The notes below the pieces were generated by a model that did no database searches, was not told where the DNA came from, and saw only the letters and a list, made by a program, of their open reading frames with translations. This document shows, piece by piece, positions 1-13,800 of a stretch of DNA of 64,000 bases (within the stretch, counting starts at the first letter, position 1; the number at the start of each line of letters is the position of its first letter). A program made the translations under genes and the position numbers. Source of the stretch: Sipunculus nudus (taxonomy: Eukaryota; Annelida; Sipuncula; Golfingiida; Sipunculidae); assembly GCA_026874595.1 (NCBI GenBank), contig CM049310.1:14794058-14858057 (forward strand), read 5' to 3'.

Positions 1-3000
1 GTTATTCTCATATCACCACCCCAATCACCCCCCCCCCCAAACCCAAACCCAACCCACCAAGTGTTATGCAGTAATTGTTATTGTTTTCACTGTATCTCCT
101 TAATTGTAATGCTGTTTCCACTCCGATATGCAAAAACTTTCCTTGAAAAAATAATTCAAGGTGTAATCCAGAAGATGCAATGTTGTGTAATGTAGCATTT
201 TTAAAGAAATCAATTTTCTTTTAAATGATTTTAACAAGTATAAAGGAACCCATCAGCATGCTTAAATTATTATAAAATATGAAGCACATTATGGATAAAT
301 AAAGACACAATTAAAAATTGTGAAATCTAAATCAAGTATTATTTTTAGATATTTATTGTTTTGCAGATTTAAAAGATATATTTTTTTGTGGTAAAAAATA
401 AATAAACATTTGTATGCATGATGTGGTGTTATCTGACAAGATTGAGATTTATGATGATGCAATTGAGAATTATGAATCAACTTTTATATTCAGATATATA
501 TGTTAAATTGGAAATGTATAGAAATATAAACTTAAATTAGAAAATAATTGATGTGATAAAAAATGAGGATTTAATGCAAGCATTTGTTCATTATTTTCCT
601 GCCTCAGCAGAATTTGAGATCAGGCTTTGTTTGCCCTGTTTTATGTTGTTTATTAGCTCTATTTCAACTGTATACATTTCATAAAAAAATACATATATAT
701 TTTATAATATATATTATACAAAAAAATAGATTCAATTGAAAAAATGTGTAAACTACTGAAATGTCAACAGTTAATCGAAAAACCAACTAATGATCATGGT
801 AATAGTACAGATCATTTGTTCAATAACTGCTCACATGCTTTAGTTTCAACATTAGGAAACACATGGTCAGGTCACAAAATATTTTTTGCAACAATTTCTT
901 GCTCATCAATACAAACCAATCATATAAACCAACCATGGCCTTTATTACCTCTTCCTCTTACACTTTATCTCCATTTGATATTATTTTAGATTTTTACCTT
1001 CAAGGTTAACGTCAGCTGAGCACAGTGACCCATAGGTCCCTTGTTTTATATAAAGATGAAAGTTTGTCATCTTCCTGCAGAAAGTTTGCAGGAAGTTAGC
1101 TTAAGTAAAACTGAGCTTTAGTAAAAGTGTGATATGTTTGAAAAATAAATGAAAGTGTTTACAACTTTTCATTAAATGGAATATTTAGTGTATACCTATT
1201 AGCAAAAACACTTAAAGAGTCTCTATACTCACAACATTGATGTACCACAAAGAGGACTAGGTCAAGTTGGAATATGCATCATGATCTTGACACTTTTTTC
1301 AAGGTCACCAAGCCCATCTTGCCAAAATGATTTTAGCACAATGATGTTACAAACATAGTCTCACATTAACCATTGATGCATCTCATGAAGGGCTTGGTCA
1401 AGTTCAGATATGGATAATGTTGAGGCATTTTCCAAGGTCCCATAGGCAATTTGCCTCAAATGATGTTAGCACAATACCTTAAAAAGGAATTGATGCAGTC
1501 ACCATACATGCCTGTAGTAATGGGTCACATTGAGGGCTAACTAAATTAGAATATTTTTGACTTTGCTGCAGTTTTCAAGGTCACACAGGCATTACTGTTT
1601 GTTACTTATATTACATTTCTCAATCCTTTCAAGAGGTGTCTGTCTAAATTCCAACAGACCTACATAAACCCTTTTTCATCAGTTACCTTATGAGAGAATG
1701 GGAACAAACCAAATCTGTTTTGCAGATCAACTTTCCTTGTCTTTATAAGAAAAGGAAAGATATGTGTTGTCAGACTTGAATTGCTGAGTGTGTTTCAAGA
1801 TATTTCCTTAAAATGGCACTTGTAGGTGTTTTCACTTAATTATTGCCTCTCGACAAGCAGCAACTGCTTTAACTAAGAGGTAGCTAGAGTACCAGCCCAG
1901 GAGCCACAGGAAAGTTCAGACTTTCCAGCAATCCTACTTTTTTGTCTCATCCTGATTTTCCTTTTTTCTTCAAAATACCTACTTTTTCTCCCTATTTCTT
2001 TTGGTTTGGAACATTCAGATTCTTAAATCTTGTCATGAAATTATGTCTGTGTTATTATATGTAAGGTATTTTGAGCAATTTGGAGCACTGTCCATATGAT
2101 CTCAACTCAGTCAAAAAGAGTGGAAAGATCAGACTACTATTTCAGTGTCTTGTATCATAAAATATCACTAGTGGAAATTCACATTTGTTTAACAAAAATA
2201 AGTAATGTTAAATGTGTGGTTTTATTCCATCTCACTTTTGTCCTACTTGTTCCTTGTATTTTCCTACCTTTCCTGACCTTCCTTTCAATTTTTTCATAGC
2301 TTTCTCTTATGTTCTCTGCATTCCTACTTTTGTATAGGTGTGCAGGATAGCCTGGAAGTTCTTTCAAATAATCCTCATTGTGTGCTTTACACAGGATGGG
2401 GAGAAATTTTAGGATTCTTTAGATGAGTAAGGATGCACCAGAAGAAAAAAATTGGGTTAATTGAATTGAACTATTTTAGGTTGATGGGGATTTGCATTGT
2501 GAGTAATTAATCTCCATTTTTAACAAAGAGTGCACTGAAAGAAAGGAAACTTAAAGCAGCATGAGGGAGATATATGTGAGGCAAGAGTAAAGTGCAAGCA
2601 TTCATATGAGTAGAATAAGGTAGAACTCATAACCATGATTAAAAACAGTATTGTTAAGATGATTAGACGTGATCTGGTACAGCTGGCTCTGTGCATTCAT
2701 GAAAAATGTACTCAGATTTTATGTATTGTACCTTCCATATACACATCTGGAAGAAACCCTAAAAGATTCAGTTGCTACAATGAGAGCATTCTTTACTGAG
2801 TTGAATTGTTTATAAAAAGAACCTCTGAAACACAAAACTGTCATACAAAGAAAAATGCAATAAAAGATCGCTTTAAGTAACAAGAAAGACTCAGTAAATT
2901 GAAAAAAAAATTTTAAATTCAGTTTGGACAACTGGAAAAAAATTAACACAATTAACCTTCTGTGTTTCATAAAAGGATTTGTAGAATGTATAAAGATGGT

Positions 3001-3241
3001 TCAAACCCTATACACTGTAGTTTGCTTCATATTTGTTTGGTTAAAGTATAAAAATTTTAACTTTGACACTGTTTTGCTAGGTTTCCATTTCCCTATGCAG
3101 TAACCAATACTATATCTGTAACTATAAAGTTATTTCATTTGCATATAAATCTTAATAAATGGATTAACACCCAGCTTAAGGGAAAAAACAAAAACAAATG
3201 TAAATTCCTGTTCATTATTGGTAGATGATATAAAAGGTCTG
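1..3241. other. Gene-poor left flank with eroded repeats
   Basis: A C-run at 28-38; otherwise AT-rich. A degraded 5' terminus of the Helitron-like family lies at 1011-1047 (GACCcataGGTC then cttgttt). Sequence at 1230-1640 carries scattered aaggtcac motifs typical of the same repeats. No exon of DPP7 or any other gene was recognised. Confidence 0.4.
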
Positions 3242-4592
3242 ATATTATTGTATCTGCCAAAACAAAGTTTTGTGGATACTATATGTTTTTGACCAGGTTC
3301 CGTCTCTACTGCTGTCTCCGCCCCCGCCACATTCATTTCCGGAGAACTCCTCTGAGACCTTTGGACTGATCTTTTTTGAAACCCGGCATAGTTATTCGCT
3401 CGCCTTTGTAGTTGTGCCTAACAAAGACTGGTGGCTCCACCTGCAGTCCTTATTGTGCTGTATGAATCTGGGTGCCTTTTTGATAACAGCCCATATCTCA
3501 GGAGTGGTTCAATGTATTGAGCTGAAATATTGCATGTTCATAGATCTTTGATCTCTCCATCTGGTACTTGAGACTGGTTGTGCCACCTACAATGCCTGGC
3601 ATCCATCCATGTGTTTGCCATCTATTTGTCTTAGTGATTGGTTCAAGGTAATGGGCTGAATTTGTGCATGTCCTAAGACCTTGGACACCACCATCTCATT
3701 TACAAGAGTGGTGGCACCATCTGCAATCCTTTCCTGTGGGGTCCATCAGTATGTTTACTGAAAATTGCTCATATCTCAGGAGTAGTTCAATGTATGAGTC
3801 TGAAATTTGGCATGGAGAGTTTTCTCAGAGACAAGACAGGTGGCACCACCTACCATACCATTTTCATAATATAAATTAATGCCCTTTTCTTAGGAGTGAT
3901 TTGCTGTATTGGCCTGAAAATATGCAAATCCATAGATCTTGTATACCTCTATACCATATTCAAGACTGGTGGTGCCATCTGCAATTGTTTTCATGTGGCA
4001 TCCATCCATATGTTTGCTTTAGATGAAAATTGCTCATATCTCAGGAGAGGTTAAACATATGGGTCTGAAATGTGGCATGTACATCCATCTTTGAGAGTTT
4101 TCTCATAGACCAGACAGATGGCACCACCTCCCTCACCATTTTCATAGAATATATACACAATGCCCTTTCCTCAGGAGTAATTTGCCGTTCTGGCCTGAAA
4201 TTGTGCATTTCTTAGATCATGGATACCTCCATCTCATGCTCAATGCTGGTGGCGCCATCTGCAATTGTTTGTGTGTTGAGTCCATCCATATGTTTGCTTT
4301 GGGTGAAATTTGCTCATATTTCAGTTGTGGTTAAATAAATTGGTCTGAAATTTGGCATCTTTGAGAGTTTTCATGTAAACCCAAACAGGTGGCACCATGC
4401 ACCTATACCCACTTTTTTCAAGATTGTTGTGATAATCTAAATACTTAAAGTACAAGGATAATAAGTTATCAGATTTTTTTGTCACAAGGACAAGAGTTAA
4501 GGTCGCAGGACCAACATTTGGAAAAGCTTATAAAAATATCCTTATAGACAAATGCAGCTGAGCATCGAGACTCAAGGGTCCTTTGTTTGTAT
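3242..4592 (-). mobile_element. Helitron-like non-autonomous element with tandem modules
   Basis: The left edge is a terminal hairpin (GTATC...CAAAAC aaa GTTTTG...GATAC, 3245-3280) followed by a GC-rich stretch matching, inverted, 54486-54600. Inside, modules alternate with a dimer period near 265 bp (tcaggagtnntt at 3776 and 4040; 3890 and 4175), each ending in ggtggcaccacc-like sequence. The right edge 4556-4590 is the family 5' palindrome GACTCaaGGGTC. It lies just upstream of DPP7 exon a and may be a composite of two elements. Confidence 0.6.
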
Positions 4593-4719
4593 AATGTCCA
4601 AGGGATTATCTTTTCTTATCTTAGACATCTGATAATGGAATAGGCTCATTTAAACTTTTTAAAATAATCACATCAGTGAATATAAAACAACACTATTTAC
4701 TTTGTGCAATGTTTATCAG

Positions 4720-4886
4720 GCCAGGCCACCATTAAGAAGACATTTAACTTGTGTAAGGAGACCAGCACGCAGGCTGACTACATGCAACTCCTGTACTGGA
4801 TACGTAACAGCTTTGTGAACTTGGCCATGATGGATTACCCATACCCTACCAGCTTTTTAGTTACGCTACCTGGAAACCCAGTCAAG
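4720..4886 (+). CDS. DPP7: DPP7 exon a (first visible)
   Basis: Acceptor tttatcag ends at 4719 and the donor is AAG|gttagt. The exon opens with two bases of a split codon, then 55 codons including LAMMDYPYPT and PGNPVKV, a highly conserved S28 segment. An alternative acceptor after 4724 would keep frame but needs a phase-0 upstream exon. The conserved block settles frame and donor; only the 5' edge is uncertain. Confidence 0.88.
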
Positions 4887-7800
4887 GTTAGTTGGTAATT
4901 AGCTTACCTTAGGTTTTTATGCTGTTATGAACAATAATAATCACATTACTGATGGTAGTTAAATGATTAACTGAAGATGATATATTATGCTGTGATAGAC
5001 TAATGTTTTCTGAGATTTTGACACTTGTTCAAATGTGAAAATATTATTAGCAAACCTGTGAGCTTATGCAATGATTTGGCATCATCTGGCAACTATACTT
5101 TTACCATACTATCCCAAAAATGGTAGATGATAGGATCAACATCTTTTAGGCAAAAGTCAGTCATTAAAAAAACACTATCGGATTGAGCTTATTTTTTGGC
5201 TATCTGAATTGAAAGTTTTGAAATCTTCTTTGAAAATATCCAGCTAAATTTTTCAGTGTTTCACAAAAATAATCCTCAATTTTTAATAGAATGGTTCAAG
5301 GTTGGTGATTTTGGCCAAGTTACAAGAAGTTGCACTTAGTCATCTGTCCAAGAAAGCATACTAAAATCTCAGAATAGCTGGAGCTATCATCACCAAATTT
5401 TATGCAAATGTTGGTCACATGAGTCGTATTTGAAATTGAGATATTTATGTTGTCACCTGCATCAAGCTTTCTTGTAAGGGGTCATAGGTCATAAGGACAT
5501 TAACCCATAATTTCTCAGGAACAGCAGGAGCTAGTATCACCAAATTTCATACAAAAAACAGTCACATGCTAAATGTTGTGGGATTGAGCAATTTGTGGCA
5601 TCACAAGCCGTGACTTACATTTTATGGGGAAAGCTTGAAAACCTTTGAAAATCTTATTCTCCATAATTATTCAGCCAAATTGTTTGACATTTCACAGAAC
5701 CGATCCCAGAGACAAGTTCACTTAACTTTGTCCAAATTTGCTTTTAGTTTGATGAATTTAGCTGAGTTACAGGAATTTGATCTTAGTCATTTGGCCAAGT
5801 AAGCATACTAACATGATTAACAATCTCAGAAATGACAGTAGCATAATTTCTGAAGTTTTGTGCAGATGTTGGTCACATGACTCATATTTGAAATTTGTTT
5901 TGTGGTGCCACCTACATTGACCTGATTTTTATGGTCATAATGGAGTGATTTAAGCCTTTTTCAGCTTCTACATTAAAAATGGTTTGTTGAAACTGTCAAG
6001 CTGAATGGTTTAATTTTTCACAAGAATTATCCTTGGGTAGGGTTCTCTTAATTATATCACATAAGGTTGAGTTCAAATTTTTGTAGAGTCCTAGAAAGCT
6101 GACGTTGGTCTTGTGGCCAAGTAAACCTATATTAAAAGAAGGGCCCTGCATTAGTCTTCTTAATCTACTTAAATGAGTTTTGGCTGAATGATTGGACCTT
6201 GTGTTAACAATGAAAGGACTGTGAGATTCTTAGTAAATAAAACTAATATATTTATTGTAGTATTAGACTGAGCTCTGTTGGTATAAAAGCAGAGCTGTAC
6301 AGGCACATAAATAATTATGTCCATATCCATAAATAAAATACATCAGTATTCTAATTTTACTTTCAATAGGCATCTATTATCATTCTAAACTTATTTGAAA
6401 AAAATCTGTTGAAAATGCAAGCATGAAAAAAGCATTTTAGCCAAAGTCTTTCAGTTTGTGTAAACAGATTAACCTATAGGCCAAGATTGTGGCTGTATCT
6501 ATAAATAGCTTGGCAGACTGCCAACTGTATCAGATTATGCAACAGGTCAAAAGTTTACTCAGTGCAGCAAGATATAGGTCAAGAGTTCACTCACTGCAGT
6601 CAAGTACAGGTCAAGAGTTCAATGAGTGCATACTGAGTTTGCCAGGGGTCATAAGGGCAAGTTAGCTCCATTTCCTCAAGGCTGCATGTGATCACCTCTT
6701 GAGTGTTAGCCCCTCAAGGCAACATGTGAACATCTCATGGGTTCCATGCCCCCTCAAGGCTGCATATGGACACCTCATGAATGCCTCTAGCTCTGGAAAC
6801 TGACAGGGCTCGTAAGTTCAGTTTAGTTTCTCCTTGCTGGGCTCAAGGTATTGGTCTGAAATTTAGCATGTTCATCCATCTTGGAAGGTTATCTCATAAA
6901 CCAGACAGGTGGCGCTACTAATCTTTCTGTTTTTGTAGAATAAATTAATTCCCTTTTCTCAGGAGTGTTTCGTAGTATTGGCCTGAAATTTTTGATTTCC
7001 ATAGATCTTGGACTCCTTCATCCTGCACCCAAGACCAGTGGCACCATCAATCGTTTTCCTGTGGCATCCATCTGTACATGTTCTTGGGGTGAAAATTGCT
7101 CATATCTCAGGAGTGGGTCAAGGTATTGGTCTGAAATTTGGCATGTTCTGCCATATTGAAAAGTTTTCTCCTAAACTAGACAGGTGGCAACACTTAACTT
7201 TCAATTTTTGTAGAATAAATGAATGCTCTTTTCTGAGGTGTAATTTGCATTATTGGCCTTAAAAATTGTGCGTATCCATAGATCTTGGACACCACCATCT
7301 TGTACTCAAGATTGGTGGCACCATCTGCAATTGTTTTCACGTGGCATCCGTCCATACATGTGCTTTGCATGAAAATTGCTCATATCTTAGGAGTGGTTCA
7401 AGGTATTGGTCTGAAATTTGGCATGTCAATCCATCCTGGAGAGTTTTCTAGCAGACCAGACAGGTGGAGGGAGGTGTTTTTGTTGAATAAATTAATGCCC
7501 CTATAGTTGACTCTATTCAGCAGTGATGTGACATTCCACTCAATCCATCCCTCACTTCTGACTTCACTTCACCACTCTGACTTCAACGGAGACATGTTGT
7601 CGCTTTTCAACTAGTGGTTTTCTAGTTGTTTTATGCATCTGTGTACAGTGGTTGGAAGTATCTGCCTGAAATTTTTCACGTCCATACATCTTTGATGGCA
7701 TTATTGTACACAAGACTGGTGGTGCCACTTACAATCATTGTTGTGTTGTGTGCATCCATGACATATTTCAGTAGTAACTTTTGTGTTATTTGTGCTTGCG

Positions 7801-10800
7801 CTCAGGTTCAAAATATTCAGTTTCTGAATTGTACATCATATATGTCACACCTGTACTTGAAAAGTAACGGTCCAGCATGGAAACATTATACCTGATGTAT
7901 ATCCCATTGCACAGGTTCACATTAGGCCTGTACTTAAGCCTTGTTGTTGTTTACTTGGTTATTTTTTGTGACAAAGTATAATTTTGTCAGTGATCCTGGA
8001 TATCTTTTCAAATACTTAAAAACTGAAAAAAGACATGTTGCTTTGAGAAATAATGCTTGATTTTTCAATTTTTTGGAAAGCAGCAGTAGTATTTTTATGA
8101 ATTAAGCATATTGGGAGTCAAATTTTAACAACAACAAACAATATGTTTAATGGCCATAACATGCCATAGGTTGACCAGACAGTTGACCTGGTTATTGACT
8201 TCTCTTTCAAGTTACCATAAGACTAATGGATTTTATTATGTAACGATACTGTTATTCTCCCAGCGCTGTAAAATTCCCTGTTTACTGGGCGTACACTGAT
8301 ACATCACAGGTCCTGATGATGGCCTGCACTGCCGTGGAGCTCACCAGCATCCACATAAACCACAGCGGGGTAGCCACACATTCAATGTGTCCTCCCACAT
8401 GTACAAAAATTACTTTCTTATATTACCAGTTTGGTCGCTTGCCAACTGTATATTGACATAAATCAGGAGTTGGTGATGACATTAATTCCTGCACAGTGCT
8501 GCGGTCAGAGCATCTGAAGGCCCATCCAAAATGAAAGATGATCTTATTGATCAGTTCGCCTCTCTAGGTGGCAAATCTTTCAAGGTCATCCCGGTTTCCA
8601 GCCAGTGCGCAACATAAGAGTAGCGGAAAATCACATGGCCTGCACTCGTCAGTTTCAGGATAATGTCTCCTTGGACACTGTGTTGATCAGCCCAGGACAT
8701 TTATATGCTTCTGGTGATAAATTTGGTGTATCCTCCCCAGGATAAAATATCCCACTGGACAAAATCTTCAAAATAATGCTGGCTGAATCCTGTCCTGTTT
8801 GTTCACATTTCCAGTGTTTGATCATGTTCAACAATATATATGCCATATGTGTTGATCCTTTTCGTGGCCTTATTTTATGTAGGTGGCTTTTTATTATATC
8901 TCTTTTTTTCTTTGAAAAGTTAAATCAAACTTCTTTTTTTTTTAACTACATGGAACATCTTAGAGAGGTGGGCTTTAATATTTGCAGGGCGGAGGAGATA
9001 AATAAAATAAACTGATGCTGTGATAAAGTGGTACTATTACAGAAAATTCATTTGACCTTTAAAGTGATAAAAAAGTAAAAATAGCTTTAACTGTGGTATA
9101 TGCAATGTCGGGCCTATTTAGATTGTGATGATATTTAAGTAAAATTTTCAACATTGTGACTGAATAAATTACTCACATGCTGAATTTACTGAACTTGGGA
9201 TTAAATCTTTGTTTCTTAATTAGATAAAATAATCTGTAAAGGAAAAAAATAGAATAAATGTTTGTATGGATCAAGGTGCCCACAATAAAAGTTTCAGGAG
9301 AGTTTTGAATTATATTTTTCTAGAATTTTTTTGTAAATGTAATTGTGTCTTGAAATCCAGCCACTGAGCACTATGATGATGCTGCCTGAGAATTAATACA
9401 CAACATCACCATGATGTATGAAAACTTCCTATCACCATTCAAGGAAACTTCATGAGACATGGCATAGTTGCCTTCCTTATAGACAAAATGTCTCCTCTAC
9501 AGAATGCCACATGGTCACATCTTATAAATCTTTGTAGAAAGTGCTGCTAATACCCATAATATGTTCATCCCAGATTACATAAATGGGGAATTTACACCAA
9601 AATCTAATCACTTTGAAATGTTTACACTCCTAATCTGTTTTAAAATTTCATTAAAATCCATGAATCCATTCTTTAGAATCAAATGAAAACAATAATCCTC
9701 CACTTTGTACAGGAATAAATATGTTTTCTTTATCTCCATCATTTACTGGTATGTTTTCTTAGTTATCTCACAACTTAACCTTTTAATAATAAAATGTCCA
9801 TTTGATAAACATGGCCACAGATTGGGTGAACATGATGAAACATTGGTATAAGATTATCTTGCGGGGGCATGTCTTCAATCTTTATGCAGATATTTTGTAT
9901 TTTGCAATGCCTGATATTAATCTGAGTTTAATTTCCACTTTAATGAGCTTTGTTTTTTCATACTACATGTTATGAGTAGAACCAGCACAATAACAGAGTT
10001 TGAATGAATTGTTCCCTGCAGACTGATAAATCTCCTGGCAGTGTGATTTAGAAACATTAGCCTGATCAGTGAAACCTGAGAAAGTAACAGAAAACACCAT
10101 CCTGTTGTCAATTATTTTAGCTGAATTTTAAATGAAGTAATAACATAATAGATTAATGATTTGGACTTAATGAAACCACCAGTAAATATCACAGCTAATA
10201 TAATTTTCAAACAAGATTAATCAATATTTATTTTAAAATATTAATTAAAATTTGAATTTAAACCAAAATTTTCATGTTTTTCCTACATATTCTACACAGG
10301 AATATAGGATGTTTAATTTAACACATAAAACCACCCCTTTGTCCCAAGGACAAAACAGCCTTACTAGCAACGTACAATACATTCAGATTTGAGGCTGTTT
10401 TGTTCCCCTCATATTTTCTTTGTATCATTATATTGTTTTAACATCTAAAAAACATGAGCCCATGTACATGCCCAGTAATAGTAACTGACATCCAGCTATT
10501 AGGGGGGTGAATAGCAGGGCTGTAATGATTCAATGGTACACTGATATATCACCATATAAAGATCAATGATATAAGTATTGTCAAATGTCTCTGTATTGAT
10601 ATGTCAGTAATATTTGACAATCCAATGAGAAGCAACCTCTGACAGCTAGTCTCTCAGCAAAGTGTATAATAACAAAGGTGTAATTTCACTGGTGAGAAAT
10701 GAGTTAAATGGCATATTTATGTCTAATCATTTGTAAATTGATTTTATTTATGGTTTTGATATACACTTTATGAGAGTAAACTTTTATGCGAACCGGTGAG

Positions 10801-13800
10801 CTTATGCGATGGTGCGGCGTCGTACGTCGTGCGGCGTGTGTTGTATGTCGTCTGTACATTAACCATAGCTATCTCAAAAATGGCAGAAGCTAGCACACCA
10901 AATTTTTTGCAAATAATCAGTCATCTGAAAAACTCTATTGGATTTTGTTTATTTTTTTTTCTAACTGCATTTTCTTAGATTTTATAGAGAAAAAGCTTAA
11001 AAACCTTCTTCTCCAAAACTGTTAAGCCAAATTGTCCAATATTTCACAGAAATGATCCCTGGAACAATCTCTCTCAAGTTTGTTCGAATGGTTCCAGTTC
11101 ATAGATTTTTGGCCGAGTTACAGGAGGTTGAACTTAGTCATCTGTCCAAAACAGCACACTAAAATTTAAATCTCAGAAACGGCTAGAGCTATAATCACAA
11201 AATTTTATACCAATGTTTGTCACATATGTCATATCTGAAATTGAGGTATTGGTGGCGCCACCTACATTGATGTGTTTTTTACAAGCGAAAATGTAATTTT
11301 AAACTCTTCTAGCTTATACACTGATTTATGATGAAACTGTCAAGCTGATTGGTTTAAACTTTATAAGAATTATTCTTTGGTAGGGTTCTGCCAGTTTTAT
11401 AAGAATAGATTGGGTAAATACAGCTTTAAAAAAGCATTGTAGCCAATGAAAAAGGCTTTCTGTGTTTGGAAACAGATTTGACAACATGCTGAGTTTTAGC
11501 AGCCAAGTCAAGAGGTCACTCAGTACAAACAGGTGGGGTCTGGACATCACCATGGCAACTGACCTGGCTCTGGCACGTGTCTAGACAATGTCACAGCGTC
11601 TGGACGTCTAGACACAATGTCTAGATGCAGAATTCCCTGATGATTGGAACTATATCTTTCAACTGTTTGAAAAAACTTGGTTTGCATTTTAAGCGAATCG
11701 GGTTTATCATCAGGTCACATGTGAACTGCTGCGCCCTCATTTTTGGTTGACCTCTGACCTTTCCTCCCTGCCCACATCCACACACATAAACCCACATATC
11801 TCAGGAACCATTTGACCGATCAGGCTAAAAATTTTGCACGAATGTAGCCCTTTGATAGCTTTATAACATACACTAAAAATGGTGGCGCCACCTGCAACCA
11901 TTTTTGGCACAGCGTCCATCTGTTTATCACTTAAGGATAATATCACTCATATCTCAGCAGTGGTTTGACTTTTCCACCTGAAATTTTGCAGGTTTATACA
12001 TCCTGGACAGCTTTCTTGATTTTATGACAGGTTGCGCCACCTACATTCACGTTTACTCTGCAGACATCCAAGCTCATATCTCGGGAACCGTTTGACGGAT
12101 AGGGCCAAAATTTTGCATGTCTATAGATCTCACATAGCTCTTCATCGTAGGCAAAACTGGTGGCGCCACCTGCAACCATTTATGCACAGCGTCGATCTGT
12201 TCATCTGCCTTGGAATAAAATCACTCATATCTCAGCAGTGGTGTGACTTATCCACCTGAAATTTTGCAGGTTTATACATCCTAAACAATATCTCGATTTT
12301 ATAACAGGTGGCACCACCTACATTCATGTTTATGCTGCAGACATCCATGCTAATATGCTACACACCTCACTCTATTACCCTTGCCACTTAATCCATGCCT
12401 CACTTCACCTGTCCCACTCTGATTTCTGCAGATACACATAGTCACTTGTCTACTACCCATATTCTAGTTTTAAAATGTCCTAGTCTGAAACTTGCAGGTC
12501 CAAAACGTCCATTTTGCTGAACTCATAATGACTAAGGTAGATATGCAGGACTTAAGAGGTTCAATATTAAATTTTAAAAATAAACCTCCATTCATACTCC
12601 CAAACTTTGCACAGGTTCGCATTATGCCTATAGGCCTTGTTAATATTTCTGTATACAAGGGAAAATTGGGCTTGGGTATCATTTAATTTATATTCATTTT
12701 ATCATTAGCAGAGTATCATGATTTGAATCACATCATGAGACAATGTGTTGTATAGCCCTAGTGAATCACATCATGAGACAATATGTTGTATAGCCCTAGC
12801 GAATCACATCATGAGATAATGTATTGTATAGCCCTAGTGAATCACATAATGAGATAATGTATTGTATAGCCCTAGTGAATCACATCATGAGATAATGTAT
12901 TGTATAGCCCTAGAGTATCACATCATAAGATATTGTATTGTATAGCCCTAGTGAATCACATCATGAGATAATGTATTGTATAGCCCTAATGAATCACATC
13001 ATGAGATAATGTTTTGTATAGCCTTAGTGAATCACATCGTGAGATAATGTGTTGTATAGCCCTAGTGAATCACATCGTGAGATAATGTGTTGTATAGCCC
13101 TAGAGTATCACATCATGAGATAATGTATTGTATAGCCCTAGTGAATCACATCATGAGATAATGTGTTGTATAGCCCTAGTGAATCACATCGTGAGATAAC
13201 GTGTTGTATAGCCCTAGAGTATCACATCATGAGATAATGTGTTGTATATGATATTCATATATAGCCCTAGTGAATCAGATCATGAGATAATATGTTATAT
13301 AGCCCTAGTGAATCACATCGTGAGATAATGTATTGTATAGCCCTAGTGAATCACATCGTGAGATAATGTGTTGTATAGCCCTAGAGTATCACATCATGAG
13401 ATAATGTATTGTATAGCCCTAGTGAATCACATCATGAGATAATGTGTTGTATAGCCCTAGTGAATCACATCGTGAGATAACGTGTTGTATAGCCCTAGAG
13501 TATCACATCATGAGATAATGTGTTGTATATGATATTCATATATAGCCCTAGTGAATCACATCATGAGATAATGTGTTGTATAGCCCTAGTGAATCAAATC
13601 ATGAGATAATGTATATTGTATAGCCCTAGTGAATCACATCGTGAGATGTATTGTATAGCCCTAGTGAATCACATCATGAGATAATGTATTGTATAGCTCT
13701 AGTGAATCACATTGTGAGATAATGTGTTGTATAGCCCTAGTGAATCACATCGTGAGATAATGTATTGTATAGCCCTAGTGAATCACATCATGAGATAATG

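Noticed and set aside
744-989. 81-codon frame at the left edge
   Set aside because: Low-complexity composition, no similarity to the missing DPP7 N-terminal half.
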